Origin: Gammaproteobacteria bacterium
GTDB taxonomy: Bacteria; Pseudomonadota; Gammaproteobacteria; Pseudomonadales; Balneatricaceae
DNA: 64,000 bases
Direction of reading: 5' to 3'
Assembly: GCA_030748435.1 (NCBI GenBank)
Contig: JASMLZ010000094.1
Coordinates: forward strand, 1-64,000
A program made the position numbers and the translations under genes. Positions 11,738 to 20,367 of this stretch are shown piece by piece. Numbering within the stretch: the stretch's first letter is position 1; each line of letters opens with the position of its first letter. The notes beneath the pieces were generated by a model. It saw nothing but the letters and a program-made list of their open reading frames with translations. It was not told the origin of the DNA and searched no databases.

Positions 11738-13123
11738 CTAGATTTCCTGTAAAGGTAGTTGCATTGATGCCGCCACTGCTCGCAGAATGTTGCGGTGGTC
11801 GCCATAAGCTAAGGCCATATGATGTTCCAGGCCAGAATCCAGAATGTTTTTTAGTACTTGCCCTGCATGTCGCTCATAACGAATTACGCCAGAGGTGCCG
11901 GTAAAGGACATAGGCCGATCCTGCATTTCGCCATATGTAATCACCATTTTGAGTGAATTATGGCTCTGGGAAATGCGCATCATTGTTACCGGACCAGGCT
12001 TTAACGCAAATTCATATAACAACGGCATTTTGCGATTAGTATGAATGGTGGCTGTGGCTGCAGTGCTTGAAGCCCGCATTGAGATGGGAGCCTGACCACA
12101 GTGCCATACCACACCAGTGTTATCCTCAACATCAAGGTCAACCAGGTCCGTAAGGAATACCGGCTGGCCAGTTGCCTCTTGCAACACCATTTGGGTCAGA
12201 GCACCATAAACATCAGCCTCACAGGCACATGGTATTTGCGCCTCTCCCATCATGGATACGGGCCCGCAAACAGCACCGCCATACTCGGTAAAAGTTTCCG
12301 GCCAGCAACGAATGGCAAAAGCATCATAACCACCGGTTTCACGTAATTGATCAAGCCCAACTTTCAAGCGCAGAGATTTGTCCAGCTCGATTTGGTCTAC
12401 TTCATGCAAACCATCTGCAACCTGTTCAGCCTGCTTGCGAACTAATTCCACATGCTCTTCGGAAGCAGCATCGGCCACATCAAACAGATCTGACAGTTGT
12501 AAAGCATCAACTTTTATCCCTGCCAATTGTTCAACTTCTTGCCCGGAATAGGCACAGGTATCAAAGCCAAGAGGGTGCTCCCCAATACGCCCCACACGCT
12601 TACCTTTTAGTGCTTCGACAATCTGTTTACCGGCGTTTGACTCAAAAGCTATCGAATCCTGTGTAGGCAAAGGTATATTTTGTCTGTTGCCAGCCAGCAT
12701 AGCTTCAATATCTTCCATTACCCTGCCTGTTGGATCAGCATACAGCCAGGAAAATTGTCTATTGTTCAAACTGAGCGCATGGCTGGCAAGATTAAGCCCA
12801 CAAAATGCATTTAACCTTAAGCGACCACCAACTCTCGGTTCTGGCACAGCCCATATGGATAATGGCAGGGTAAATGCCTGAGCCAACTTGGCTGTCATGG
12901 CGGCGTCGGTAAAGGTTACCTGAAGGATAAGCAACTGATCGATATCTGTATCTTTCAAGTCGGCGGCAGCCTTGTCTGCCTGCTCGGCATCCAACAAAAG
13001 CTCCCTTGGGCCAATGATGGTATGACGACTTTGGTCAAGAACAGTCAGCATCTTGTGCAATTTTTCATTGGCGTACTCAACATCAAAGGTCCCTCTACCA
13101 AGGGCTAACATCCCAATCTTCAT
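11738..13123 (-). CDS. L-fucose/arabinose isomerase-like protein; candidate sugar isomerase
   Basis: From the ATG at 13123 (MKIGMLALGRGTFDVEY, with AGGAG upstream) the protein has 461 residues. The track start adds 38 residues that overlap the aldolase gene. The N-terminal domain has the L-fucose-isomerase-like fold (LLILQVTFTD, GGRLRLNAFCGLN). The C-terminal half carries acidic and His residues suited to a metal site (EHPLGFDTC, WHCGQAPISM). It probably converts the aldose to the ketose before phosphorylation by the PfkB kinase. It is 26 bp downstream of the aldolase gene and 1 bp upstream of the Gfo/Idh gene. The family is only moderately secure. Confidence 0.68.
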   Translation of the reverse strand: MKIGMLALGRGTFDVEYANEKLHKMLTVLDQSRHTIIGPRELLLDAEQADKAAADLKDTDIDQLLILQVTFTDAAMTAKLAQAFTLPLSIWAVPEPRVGGRLRLNAFCGLNLASHALSLNNRQFSWLYADPTGRVMEDIEAMLAGNRQNIPLPTQDSIAFESNAGKQIVEALKGKRVGRIGEHPLGFDTCAYSGQEVEQLAGIKVDALQLSDLFDVADAASEEHVELVRKQAEQVADGLHEVDQIELDKSLRLKVGLDQLRETGGYDAFAIRCWPETFTEYGGAVCGPVSMMGEAQIPCACEADVYGALTQMVLQEATGQPVFLTDLVDLDVEDNTGVVWHCGQAPISMRASSTAATATIHTNRKMPLLYEFALKPGPVTMMRISQSHNSLKMVITYGEMQDRPMSFTGTSGVIRYERHAGQVLKNILDSGLEHHMALAYGDHRNILRAVAASMQLPLQEI

Positions 13124-13149
13124 AACAATCTCCTGACCAACATCAATAG

Positions 13150-14175
13150 TTAAATAGCCGCATACTGTTGACGAAATTGCGCGTCTGCATAGGCAAAATG
13201 CGCGCCGCTGGGGCTGTAGCAAGAATGCTGTTTCCATGGTTGTGCTGCAGCATCTGCCAACAATGAAATCTCACGCATATAATCAGTGGCACCACCTCGC
13301 AAATCCAACTCGATCTGCTGCCAATTGGGATAGGCGTTAAATGCTTCCAACCAAATAGCCCTACCGGCCAGAAAGCCAGAGGCTCCAGCCTTAAATGCAT
13401 GCGCCAGTACCTGTTTGAATTCTTCCTTACCCGCCCCGGCAGAAAGCATCACCCAAGGCCTGCCCGCAAGGCGGCCCATTTCATCAAACACTGCCTGTAC
13501 TTCGCTAGAGCCATCTGCATCAGCAGCATTTACAGGACTTTCCAACTTAAAGACATCAACACCATAGTCTGGTTTGGCAAATTCCATAACTGACTCTAAT
13601 ACATGCTCGGCTTTTTTGCCCTTCATCTCAACATACTCTTTAGTTTGGTGCACATCTTTTGCCAGAGGATAAACCAGCAGCTCAAACAAAAAAGGAATAT
13701 CAAAGCGCGCGCACTCTTCACCTAAACGTTTCACATAGTCCTGTTGCTGTTGCAGTACTCGTGGTCCAGCATCAGGACGATACCAAGCCAATACTTTTAC
13801 CGCATCACCACCCATACGCTTTATTTTAGATACCGACCAATCATCAATATCTGCACTCAATCGACCGTCTATTGTTTCAGCAAAAAGGGAATCCTCCAGG
13901 GTCACAATTAAACCTTTACTTGGGCATAGAGCATCAAGGCTATAGGGAATAGCATAATGTGGGTCAAGCAACATGGCCGTACTCTGTTCCTGCAGGGTCT
14001 CAACCAACAGGCCTTTAAATTTGGCAACCTGCTCCCATGGGGCTTCACTAGTTCCTAAGTGTGCGGCTATAGGGCCCTTAATTGGTGGGCGTTGATCCAC
14101 AGCGGTCATCTTGAAAATACCTCTTGCATCAGCCATGCGACGCAACCCCCACTGCTTACCTGGTGATAACTGCAT
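13150..14175 (-). CDS. Class I ketose-phosphate aldolase, LacD/YihT family
   Basis: This is a 341-residue TIM-barrel aldolase. Motifs are FKMTAVDQRPP near the start, AMLLDPHYAI, GGDAVKVLAWYRPD, the probable Schiff-base lysine in DVFKLESPVN, and AGASGFLAGRAIW. LacD cleaves tagatose-1,6-bisphosphate; its relative YihT cleaves 6-deoxy-6-sulfofructose-1-phosphate. The WYR in place of LacD's YYD at the strand after GGDAVK resembles YihT's LWR, as I recall it, which is weak support for a sulfonated substrate. It is coupled to the kinase gene (2-bp gap). Confidence 0.82.
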   Translation of the reverse strand: MQLSPGKQWGLRRMADARGIFKMTAVDQRPPIKGPIAAHLGTSEAPWEQVAKFKGLLVETLQEQSTAMLLDPHYAIPYSLDALCPSKGLIVTLEDSLFAETIDGRLSADIDDWSVSKIKRMGGDAVKVLAWYRPDAGPRVLQQQQDYVKRLGEECARFDIPFLFELLVYPLAKDVHQTKEYVEMKGKKAEHVLESVMEFAKPDYGVDVFKLESPVNAADADGSSEVQAVFDEMGRLAGRPWVMLSAGAGKEEFKQVLAHAFKAGASGFLAGRAIWLEAFNAYPNWQQIELDLRGGATDYMREISLLADAAAQPWKQHSCYSPSGAHFAYADAQFRQQYAAI

Positions 14176-14177
14176 AC

Positions 14178-15059
14178 TTACTTCTCCTTAATAAAATGTT
14201 CTGTTGCAACACGATCGGGGCAACCTTGTCGTCCCCCTGAGCGTGTACATTTGATAGCGGCAGCAGCATTAGCAAATATAACAGCATCCTTTTCGCCAGC
14301 TCCTTCAGCTAACCTGAGGGTAAAGGCGCCATGCCAAATATCCCCAGCACCCAGAGTATCAACAACGTTTACTGGATAAGCGGGCACTGTTTCTATCTTA
14401 TTGTTAGCCACATAAAATGTGCCATTGGCACCATCTGTCACACTGCAAAACCCTGACACTGTAGCGGCAACTTCTAGCAAAGCGTCCTCCAAACTATTAG
14501 CTTTTGCCAAAGACATTAAGCCCTGTTTCGAGCACGCGATATGGCTGGCCAATGTTAAAAGGCGTTTGTCAACGGGAGCCTCAGCATCAAGCACACCGGG
14601 GATACCTCGCTCTTGGGCCCACTTCAGAGCTCTAGCAGACGCTTCAACCCAACGGCTATCTACCAGTACAGCATCAACCTGTGGTGCCAAATCAATCCAG
14701 TCTGTATTTGTGCACAAGCCAGAGCCCCGAAAATTAACAATCTGCCGTTCACCAGCACTATTTAAATAAACCGACGAATAAGATGACTGAGCTCCCGGGC
14801 AGCGCTGCACATAACTGATATCAACCTGTTCATGCTGTAAATCGGTAACAATTAGATCACCCATATAATCGTCACCCAAACGGCCACCCAAGTATGCTTT
14901 GCCTCCCAGTCTTACTATTGCCACAGCAGCATTGGCGGCAGGGCCACCACCAACAATAGTGGCTGACCTAGCAGCATACTTATCTGCTTTATCAGGCATT
15001 TGATCGACAGTAAAAACAAAGTCCATCACTGCCATGCCAACTACAAAAATACTCGCCAT
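14178..15059 (-). CDS. PfkB-family sugar kinase, YihV (sulfofructose kinase)-like
   Basis: This is a ribokinase-fold kinase with the DTLGAGDIWHGAF active-site motif (about residue 238) and an N-terminal VVGMAVMDFVF. Compared from memory with E. coli YihV, it shares DKYAARSATIVGGGPAAN, the SSYSSVYL/GERQIVNF region and the C-terminal IKCTRSGGRQG. These are closer to sulfofructose kinase than to fructokinases. I chose the ATG at 15059 over the TTG at 15062; its A is shared with the TGA of the upstream dihaem gene (TGATG), so translation is probably coupled. The product would be a ketose-1-phosphate for the adjacent aldolase. Confidence 0.82.
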   Translation of the reverse strand: MASIFVVGMAVMDFVFTVDQMPDKADKYAARSATIVGGGPAANAAVAIVRLGGKAYLGGRLGDDYMGDLIVTDLQHEQVDISYVQRCPGAQSSYSSVYLNSAGERQIVNFRGSGLCTNTDWIDLAPQVDAVLVDSRWVEASARALKWAQERGIPGVLDAEAPVDKRLLTLASHIACSKQGLMSLAKANSLEDALLEVAATVSGFCSVTDGANGTFYVANNKIETVPAYPVNVVDTLGAGDIWHGAFTLRLAEGAGEKDAVIFANAAAAIKCTRSGGRQGCPDRVATEHFIKEK

Positions 15060-16366
15060 CAATCCACCTTCAAGCCACTGGGTACATGTTTTGGCTTTCC
15101 TAAAACACCGTTAATCGAGTCTGTTCCCGTCAGTGCGTTAAGAAAAGCGATAAGATCAGCCACCTGATCGTCTCTGAGCTGAAGTGGCTGAATATCTAAT
15201 TTAGAGCTTACTCGTTGCCGCTCACGCCAATCCTCCAAGGACAGAAAATCGGTCTTTTGCAACCATGGTGCCTCAGGTAGATTCACCATTTCAGGTCGCC
15301 AACTCGCAAATCCTGCCTGCGGATCCAAATGGTGACGCACAATACCCTCTAAGGTAGCATAAGCACCGTTATGACCATATGGCGCGGTCAGGGCAACATT
15401 TTTGAGCGATGGTGTGCGAAACCGATACGCATCTTCGAGCCTGTCTGATGCCGCCATACGGCCCACATCACGAATCACCATATCCCACTGACGCGTTCGC
15501 CCTGGGCCAAACTGAGGCAAACCTAAAGCATGAAATTTATGATCAGTTAACAGTGGACCAGTGTGACAACGGTCGCACCCGGCAGCACCATAAAACAATG
15601 CCATTCCACGCATCTGGCCCTGAGTCAGAGCATCATCCTGACCATTTAAGTAAGCATCAAAAGGGGAGTCTGTCGAACGCCATTCCAGTGCTTCAAAAGC
15701 AGCTATGGCATTAGCAATATGAGCAATAGTGACTTGCTCGGGTGTATCAACATCGGCGAAGGCATTAACAAACATTTCACCATATTCGGGGATAATACGA
15801 ACTCTCTTGGCAAGAATAGGCCACACCGCATCAATTCTGTCATAGACCGCACCACCAACCTGATTTTCACCAGGGTCACCCGCCATTTCAAATTGTGATG
15901 TAAGGGGGAACAAGGCTTGTACCGCCAACAAGCTATTTAGACCTTCAGGCAACCATTCCTGCGCCGGTGTGTTGAAGTGATTGTTATAGAATGGCGCATG
16001 ACTCACACGCCCATCAAGAAAGAAAGATAAATATTCTTTGGCTCCTACATTCCACAAACCTGGAGCATTACGAGGAATGCGCTTAAGCACTCTGGCAGAG
16101 CCTTCACCTGCTGAACGTTCAGGGCCCAGACCAATACCCCCCTCACCAATACCAAGCGCCAAACCATCAGCACTACCGAGATCATGATTATGGCAAGTAC
16201 CACAGGAAATATTACGGTTGCCTGAAAGGAGGGGATCATAAAAAAGTAACTGGCCCAACTGGGCCTGCTGTTCACTAAACACGTGGAAGTCGCTATCATG
16301 TGGAGCTTTAGGTAATTCCAAGGCAAAAGTATGGCTACTCAGAAAACCAATAAGCACTATAAACAT
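15059..16366 (-). CDS. Periplasmic dihaem cytochrome c peroxidase / MauG-like protein
   Basis: There are two CxxCH haem sites, SCGTCHNH (about residue 56) and CDRCHTGP (about 260), and the family motifs PRNAPGLWNVGA and APYGHNGAYATLEGIVRHH. The track ORF opens at 16807, but its first 147 residues are antisense to the Sel1 gene. The ATG at 16366 starts a good signal peptide (MFIVLIGFLSSHTFA), giving 435 residues. It overlaps the kinase start by one base, and its 5' end overlaps the divergent Sel1 gene by 36 bp. It may reduce peroxide or oxidise a protein or small molecule. Its place in a sugar operon is unusual. Confidence 0.82.
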   Translation of the reverse strand: MFIVLIGFLSSHTFALELPKAPHDSDFHVFSEQQAQLGQLLFYDPLLSGNRNISCGTCHNHDLGSADGLALGIGEGGIGLGPERSAGEGSARVLKRIPRNAPGLWNVGAKEYLSFFLDGRVSHAPFYNNHFNTPAQEWLPEGLNSLLAVQALFPLTSQFEMAGDPGENQVGGAVYDRIDAVWPILAKRVRIIPEYGEMFVNAFADVDTPEQVTIAHIANAIAAFEALEWRSTDSPFDAYLNGQDDALTQGQMRGMALFYGAAGCDRCHTGPLLTDHKFHALGLPQFGPGRTRQWDMVIRDVGRMAASDRLEDAYRFRTPSLKNVALTAPYGHNGAYATLEGIVRHHLDPQAGFASWRPEMVNLPEAPWLQKTDFLSLEDWRERQRVSSKLDIQPLQLRDDQVADLIAFLNALTGTDSINGVLGKPKHVPSGLKVD

Positions 16367-16852
16367 GTTAATAAGATCGGTGCGATAACCACGCTTGTGA
16401 TAAGCATTGCGTTGGCGCAGCCTGTGTTGGCAGAACTTGAAACCGCGCGCGATTTGATGGATGCAAAACAGTACGTACAAGCGCTGCAAGAACTGTCTCT
16501 GGCCGCACAATCCGGTAACGCGGAAGCAGAAGAATTGATCGGCGTAATGTATGCCTCGGGCCTTGGTGTCGAGCAAGACGACATGCGGGCGTTCGAATGG
16601 TATCTCAGAGCCTCCATGAAAGGTCATGCCGGAGCACAGTCGGGGGTTGGCTGGTATTACGAAGTTGGCCGCGGGTTGGCCGCGCCTGACTTGGTCAGAG
16701 CCTATATGTGGTATGCCCTTTCCGCCATAGGAGGCGATCCTGATGCAGCAATTTCGCAAGAGGAAGTAATCAAAAAAATGTCTAAAGGCGAAATTGAACA
16801 GGCGCATTTACTTATCGACGATTACAAAAGTTGGATATATCCGTTCCGATAA
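16331..16852 (+). CDS. Secreted Sel1/TPR-repeat protein
   Basis: The 173-residue protein has an N-terminal signal peptide (TTLVISIALAQPVLA). It carries at least two Sel1-like repeats, AEAEELIGVMYASGLGVEQD and AGAQSGVGWYYEVGRGLAA, the usual periplasmic protein-interaction repeats. It is the only plus-strand gene between two minus-strand parts of the sugar cluster. The 5' end overlaps the dihaem gene by 36 bp, and a hairpin follows the stop. Its codon use looks somewhat more GC-rich than its neighbours. The partner is unknown. A slightly later start is possible. Confidence 0.72.
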   Translation: MATQKTNKHYKHVNKIGAITTLVISIALAQPVLAELETARDLMDAKQYVQALQELSLAAQSGNAEAEELIGVMYASGLGVEQDDMRAFEWYLRASMKGHAGAQSGVGWYYEVGRGLAAPDLVRAYMWYALSAIGGDPDAAISQEEVIKKMSKGEIEQAHLLIDDYKSWIYPFR

Positions 16853-16868
16853 ACGGCATAGGCGCTGC

Positions 16869-16900
16869 TAACTGCCATTGCCTATATAGAAAGGCAGTTA
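16869..16900 (+). terminator. Hairpin downstream of the Sel1 gene
   Basis: TAACTGCC and GGCAGTTA form a perfect 8-bp stem with a 16-base loop, 17 bp after the Sel1 stop. There is no T-tract, so it may only be a 3' stabiliser. Confidence 0.38.
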
Positions 16901-16924
16901 ACAACACAACAAGAACGGTAATGG

Positions 16925-16954
16925 CTGTGGCGCAACGACATAGTCGCGCCACAG
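16925..16954 (-). terminator. Strong hairpin at the 3' end of the TRAP operon
   Basis: CTGTGGCGC pairs perfectly with GCGCCACAG across a 12-base loop, directly past the dctP-like stop (16963). It probably terminates or protects the dctQMP transcript. If it terminates, the dihaem/kinase block needs its own promoter upstream of 16366. Confidence 0.5.
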
Positions 16955-16962
16955 TACTACTG

Positions 16963-18021
16963 CTAGTTCACATCAGCAGCACGTGCTGCATTGATGTCTT
17001 GCTCAGCTTCAGCAACCGCTGCAGTAAGTGCATTGAAAGATGCTTCGCCACCACGAACATTTTTCATATACCAATCATACACAGGAGCAGAGGCTTTCTT
17101 AAAGTCTGCCTTTTCTGCTGGGGTTGGCACATACAAATCACCACCACCGGCAACGAAGTCTTGGTAGGCACTGATCGACTTACGCTTTGGAGAAGCAAAG
17201 GTAGCCTGTTGCAAGGCATGGAAACCATCAACCACCACCTGTCGCAGGCTTTCTGGCATAGCTTTGAACTTGGCATTATTCATCCACCACAAAGCACCCA
17301 TGTAAGCGTGTCCATCCAAAGTCACATACTGCAGGCCAGCATCAGGGAATTTCATACCCATAATGTCAGTAATGCCATTCTTGGAACCTTCTACTACACC
17401 AGTTTGGAAAGAAGTGAACAGTTCAGGCCAAGGGATTGGGGTTGGCGAAGCACCCAAGGCACGTACCAATTCCTGAGGCAAATCAGCCACTACTGTGCGG
17501 ATTTTCAAACCTTCCATATCAGCTGGGCCCTGCACCCGACGTTTGGTATTGGCAAAATTACGCCAGCCACCAGTGTTACCAATGGTCATCAAGCGAATAG
17601 CGTCACCCGAATCTTCCAGCGCCATATCACGAATAGTGCGAGTGAAATCGCCGGTTAGAACATGCTCAGCTACACGATCGTCGGCCATCAAGTATGGTAA
17701 ATCCAGCACTTGAACGTAAGGGAAAATACCTGCGGCACCGCCAGATGTACTGATGTAAATATCAACAGAACCATCAGCCACACTTTGTAAACATTCAGCA
17801 CCACCTTTACATAGTTGTGTGCCAATAAACAGTTCTACCGAAACAGCACCGTTTGATGCTGCTTCTACATAGTTTTTGAAAACGACCAAACCATCATAGT
17901 CTTCATCATTTTCATTAGAGTTAGCGGTAGCACGCAGATTAAAATCTGCTGCTACAGTTGGCAGTGCAATACCTGCCATCATAGTCGCAAGTGCTACTGT
18001 TTTTAGGGTTTTTTTGAACAT
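16963..18021 (-). CDS. TRAP transporter substrate-binding protein (DctP family), sugar cluster
   Basis: This periplasmic solute receptor has a signal peptide (MFKKTLKTVALATMMAGIALPTVAA) and 352 residues from the ATG at 18021, which has AGGAG upstream. DctP-family motifs are VELFIGTQLCKGGAECLQSV, MEGLKIRTVVADLPQELVRALGASPTPIPWPELF, and a GVVEGSKNGITD loop. The conserved Arg that clamps an acidic group is in KIRTVV. TRAP receptors usually bind anionic substrates. That fits an acidic or sulfonated sugar, consistent with the enzymes downstream. It is the third gene of dctQ-dctM-dctP, with a 50-bp gap from dctM. Confidence 0.88.
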   Translation of the reverse strand: MFKKTLKTVALATMMAGIALPTVAADFNLRATANSNENDEDYDGLVVFKNYVEAASNGAVSVELFIGTQLCKGGAECLQSVADGSVDIYISTSGGAAGIFPYVQVLDLPYLMADDRVAEHVLTGDFTRTIRDMALEDSGDAIRLMTIGNTGGWRNFANTKRRVQGPADMEGLKIRTVVADLPQELVRALGASPTPIPWPELFTSFQTGVVEGSKNGITDIMGMKFPDAGLQYVTLDGHAYMGALWWMNNAKFKAMPESLRQVVVDGFHALQQATFASPKRKSISAYQDFVAGGGDLYVPTPAEKADFKKASAPVYDWYMKNVRGGEASFNALTAAVAEAEQDINAARAADVN

Positions 18022-18071
18022 CTTATGGACTCCTAGTTGTATTACATTAATTTGGTTTGTTGCACAAACCA

Positions 18072-19571
18072 TCACTGAACAAACCCGGTTAACCGTGGAA
18101 TGGTCATTGACAAAAACGGGAAGTAAGTAATAAGGAATATTACGGCCACTTCCACGGCCAAAAATGGCAATATGGTACGCGAAATAGTTTCCACTCTTTC
18201 TCCAGACACCGAAGAGGCAACAAACAACACCAGCCCCATGGGTGGCGTTGCCAAACCCACGGTCAAATTGACCGCCATAATGACAGCAAAATGCACAGGG
18301 TGAACACCCAGATCAACAAAGATGGGGCCTAAAATGGGGCCTAATATGATGATCGCCGGACCAGCATCAAGAAACATCCCAACGACAAACAACAGGATGT
18401 TGATCAAGAACAGCAAAATGAGTGGATTATCACTCAAACCCAGAATCATATCGGCCAACTGTTCCGGCGCATGGCTCAAGCTAATCACAGTCTTAAAGGC
18501 CACCGAAGCGCCCACCAAAAGTAATACAGTTGACGATGCCAAAGCAGATTTAGACAGAACCTTGGACAGGTCCTGAACTTTCATGGATTTAAGAATAAAT
18601 AGAGAAATGATTAAAGCATAAGCCACGGCAATGGCCGATGCCTCAGTGGGAGTAAATACGCCAATCAAAATACCACCCAATATAATAATGGGTGTCTGCA
18701 AAGGGGCCACAGCTTTTTTGCAGATTATGCGAAAATCACTGGATACCATACGCCTCAAACGTAGCAAAAATAGGTGCGCAGGGAGTAGCAGAACCAAGTA
18801 CATAAGCCAGCCAGAAAGTTGCACCTGCATGCCGGCAAAACTATTGAGTAAGGCTATCACCCCCAAACATAAAACAAACATCAAACCGGCAACATTTAAA
18901 CGCAATAGCAATAGAGAAACCCAATGTTCAACCGGCGATATAACCTGATTCTTGTTAACAATACGCTGTGCCTTGGGTAATTTATGGCGATCGGCCATTA
19001 GTCTGACCATAATCATCAAACCCACACCAACCATAAAGCCCGGCACAATGCCGGCCAAGAACAGAGCGGCCACACTTTCACCCATTACATAGGCATAAAT
19101 AATCATAATGCCCGAAGGAGGAATAATCGGCCCTATGACCGAACTGGCGGCAGTGACAGCGGCAGCGAACTTGCGCGAATAGCCATTCTTTTCCATGGCT
19201 GGAATAAGTGTCGAACCCAAAGCAGAAGTATCAGCCACCGCCGAACCGGACAAGCCAGCAAAGAGCATGGATGACAAAATATTAACCTGTGCTAAGCCAC
19301 CGCGCAGATGACCCATTAAGGCTTGCGAAAACTCCACCAGACGAATCGTGATACCCCCACGATTCATAAGTTCGCCGGCTAACATAAAAAATGGCAGTGC
19401 CATAAGGGGAAAGCTATCTATACCGTTATAAACATTTCGATATAGCAAGGCAATATCACGTTCCTGGCCGTTCAACCACAGCATGACACCTGGCGCAAAC
19501 AAGAGCGCAAAGGCAACGGGAAGGCCAATTAGAATTAAAGCCAAAAACAGGGGTAACACCCAAATAAGCAT
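18072..19571 (-). CDS. TRAP transporter large permease (DctM family), sugar cluster
   Basis: This 499-residue integral membrane protein has 12-14 helices. DctM landmarks are SFPLMALPFFMLAGELMNRGG, GLSGSAVADTSALGSTLIPAM, VIGPIIPPSGIMIIYAY and VGLATPPMGLVLF. It is the ion-coupled transport subunit, working with the small permease and the periplasmic receptor. It is somewhat longer than the usual ~425-residue DctM because of an insert around residues 200-290 that holds extra hydrophobic helices. The start codon overlaps the dctQ stop (TAATG), which indicates translational coupling. Confidence 0.9.
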   Translation of the reverse strand: MLIWVLPLFLALILIGLPVAFALLFAPGVMLWLNGQERDIALLYRNVYNGIDSFPLMALPFFMLAGELMNRGGITIRLVEFSQALMGHLRGGLAQVNILSSMLFAGLSGSAVADTSALGSTLIPAMEKNGYSRKFAAAVTAASSVIGPIIPPSGIMIIYAYVMGESVAALFLAGIVPGFMVGVGLMIMVRLMADRHKLPKAQRIVNKNQVISPVEHWVSLLLLRLNVAGLMFVLCLGVIALLNSFAGMQVQLSGWLMYLVLLLPAHLFLLRLRRMVSSDFRIICKKAVAPLQTPIIILGGILIGVFTPTEASAIAVAYALIISLFILKSMKVQDLSKVLSKSALASSTVLLLVGASVAFKTVISLSHAPEQLADMILGLSDNPLILLFLINILLFVVGMFLDAGPAIIILGPILGPIFVDLGVHPVHFAVIMAVNLTVGLATPPMGLVLFVASSVSGERVETISRTILPFLAVEVAVIFLITYFPFLSMTIPRLTGFVQ

Positions 19572-20173
19572 TATTCGGCCTCCACACTATAGGTAGTTGG
19601 TTGATCTGTGGTGGGTAATACCGCATCTGCATTCCATAGCTGCATAATAAGACGCAATATCAATTCAACATTAACCAGCAACATCAAGCCGGTGCCCAGT
19701 AATAAAGATGCATACATATAGCGTAGCTTAACCCTGACCATCTCAAATCCAATCCAATCAAGAGGTAAGCGCAAAGAGGAGCTGGTAAAGTTACCCCCAA
19801 ATCCCAGCGTATGGTTATAACCATGCTTTATGCCAACCCACAGCACGGTGGCAGACATAAGTAGCAAAACTAAAGCGGCCACACGGCCTAACAACTGCGG
19901 CAGGTGGCGGAGGAACATATCAATAGCAACAAAGCCACCCCATCTAAATGCCGAGGGAGCCATCAGACATGTCATCCAAAGCATAAGGAAACGGGCAAAT
20001 TCATCTGGCCAGGCCATTGCATCATTTAAGACATAGCGGAAAAATACTTGCAGTAGAATAACCACGACCATAACTGCCAGGCCAATACTGGCAACCAGTC
20101 TACCGATAGGCAGGATACGGTTATTAACCGTAGCAAGAACTCTGAGTACAACCATTAACATGTATGCACCCAA
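19571..20173 (-). CDS. TRAP transporter small permease (DctQ family), sugar cluster
   Basis: The 200-residue protein has four membrane helices. The DctQ signatures are FFRYVLNDAMAWPDEFARFLMLWMTCL and WGGFVAIDMFLRHLP. It is the first gene of the TRAP operon, and the regulatory gap to the DeoR gene lies upstream. Either MGAYML at 20173 or an ATG shortly after could be the start. It partners the large permease for high-affinity uptake. Confidence 0.87.
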   Translation of the reverse strand: MGAYMLMVVLRVLATVNNRILPIGRLVASIGLAVMVVVILLQVFFRYVLNDAMAWPDEFARFLMLWMTCLMAPSAFRWGGFVAIDMFLRHLPQLLGRVAALVLLLMSATVLWVGIKHGYNHTLGFGGNFTSSSLRLPLDWIGFEMVRVKLRYMYASLLLGTGLMLLVNVELILRLIMQLWNADAVLPTTDQPTTYSVEAE

Positions 20174-20367
20174 AGATAGAACTCAATGAAAGAAGACATA
20201 AGTCACCCTGCCTTGCCTATTGGTGTCAGGGTACCTTTAACTGTGGAGACCTTAGATCAAACAATAGGCTCGTTTTATTTTCGTTCTTTTCTAAATAATA
20301 ATCAAAACAAAAATAAAGTCAAGGGGTGAAAGCTTGACACAAAGCAACTGAACAGCGTGTTACCTTG
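20174..20367 (-). promoter_or_regulatory. Promoter and DeoR-type operator region of the TRAP operon
   Basis: On the minus strand, TTGACT and TATTAT with a 16-base spacer form a plausible promoter (around 20290-20325). The plus strand at 20271-20290 reads CGTTTTATTTTCGTTCTTTT, two copies of a motif close to the TTTCGTTTT half-sites of the palindrome before the DeoR gene. An opposite-strand copy (AATCAAAACAAAAA) follows. This suggests that the same repressor controls both units. Confidence 0.5.

Noticed and set aside
16367-16807. Track's 147-residue N-terminal extension of the dihaem protein
   Set aside because: It is antisense to the Sel1 gene, has no domain character and would bury the clear signal peptide beginning at 16366.
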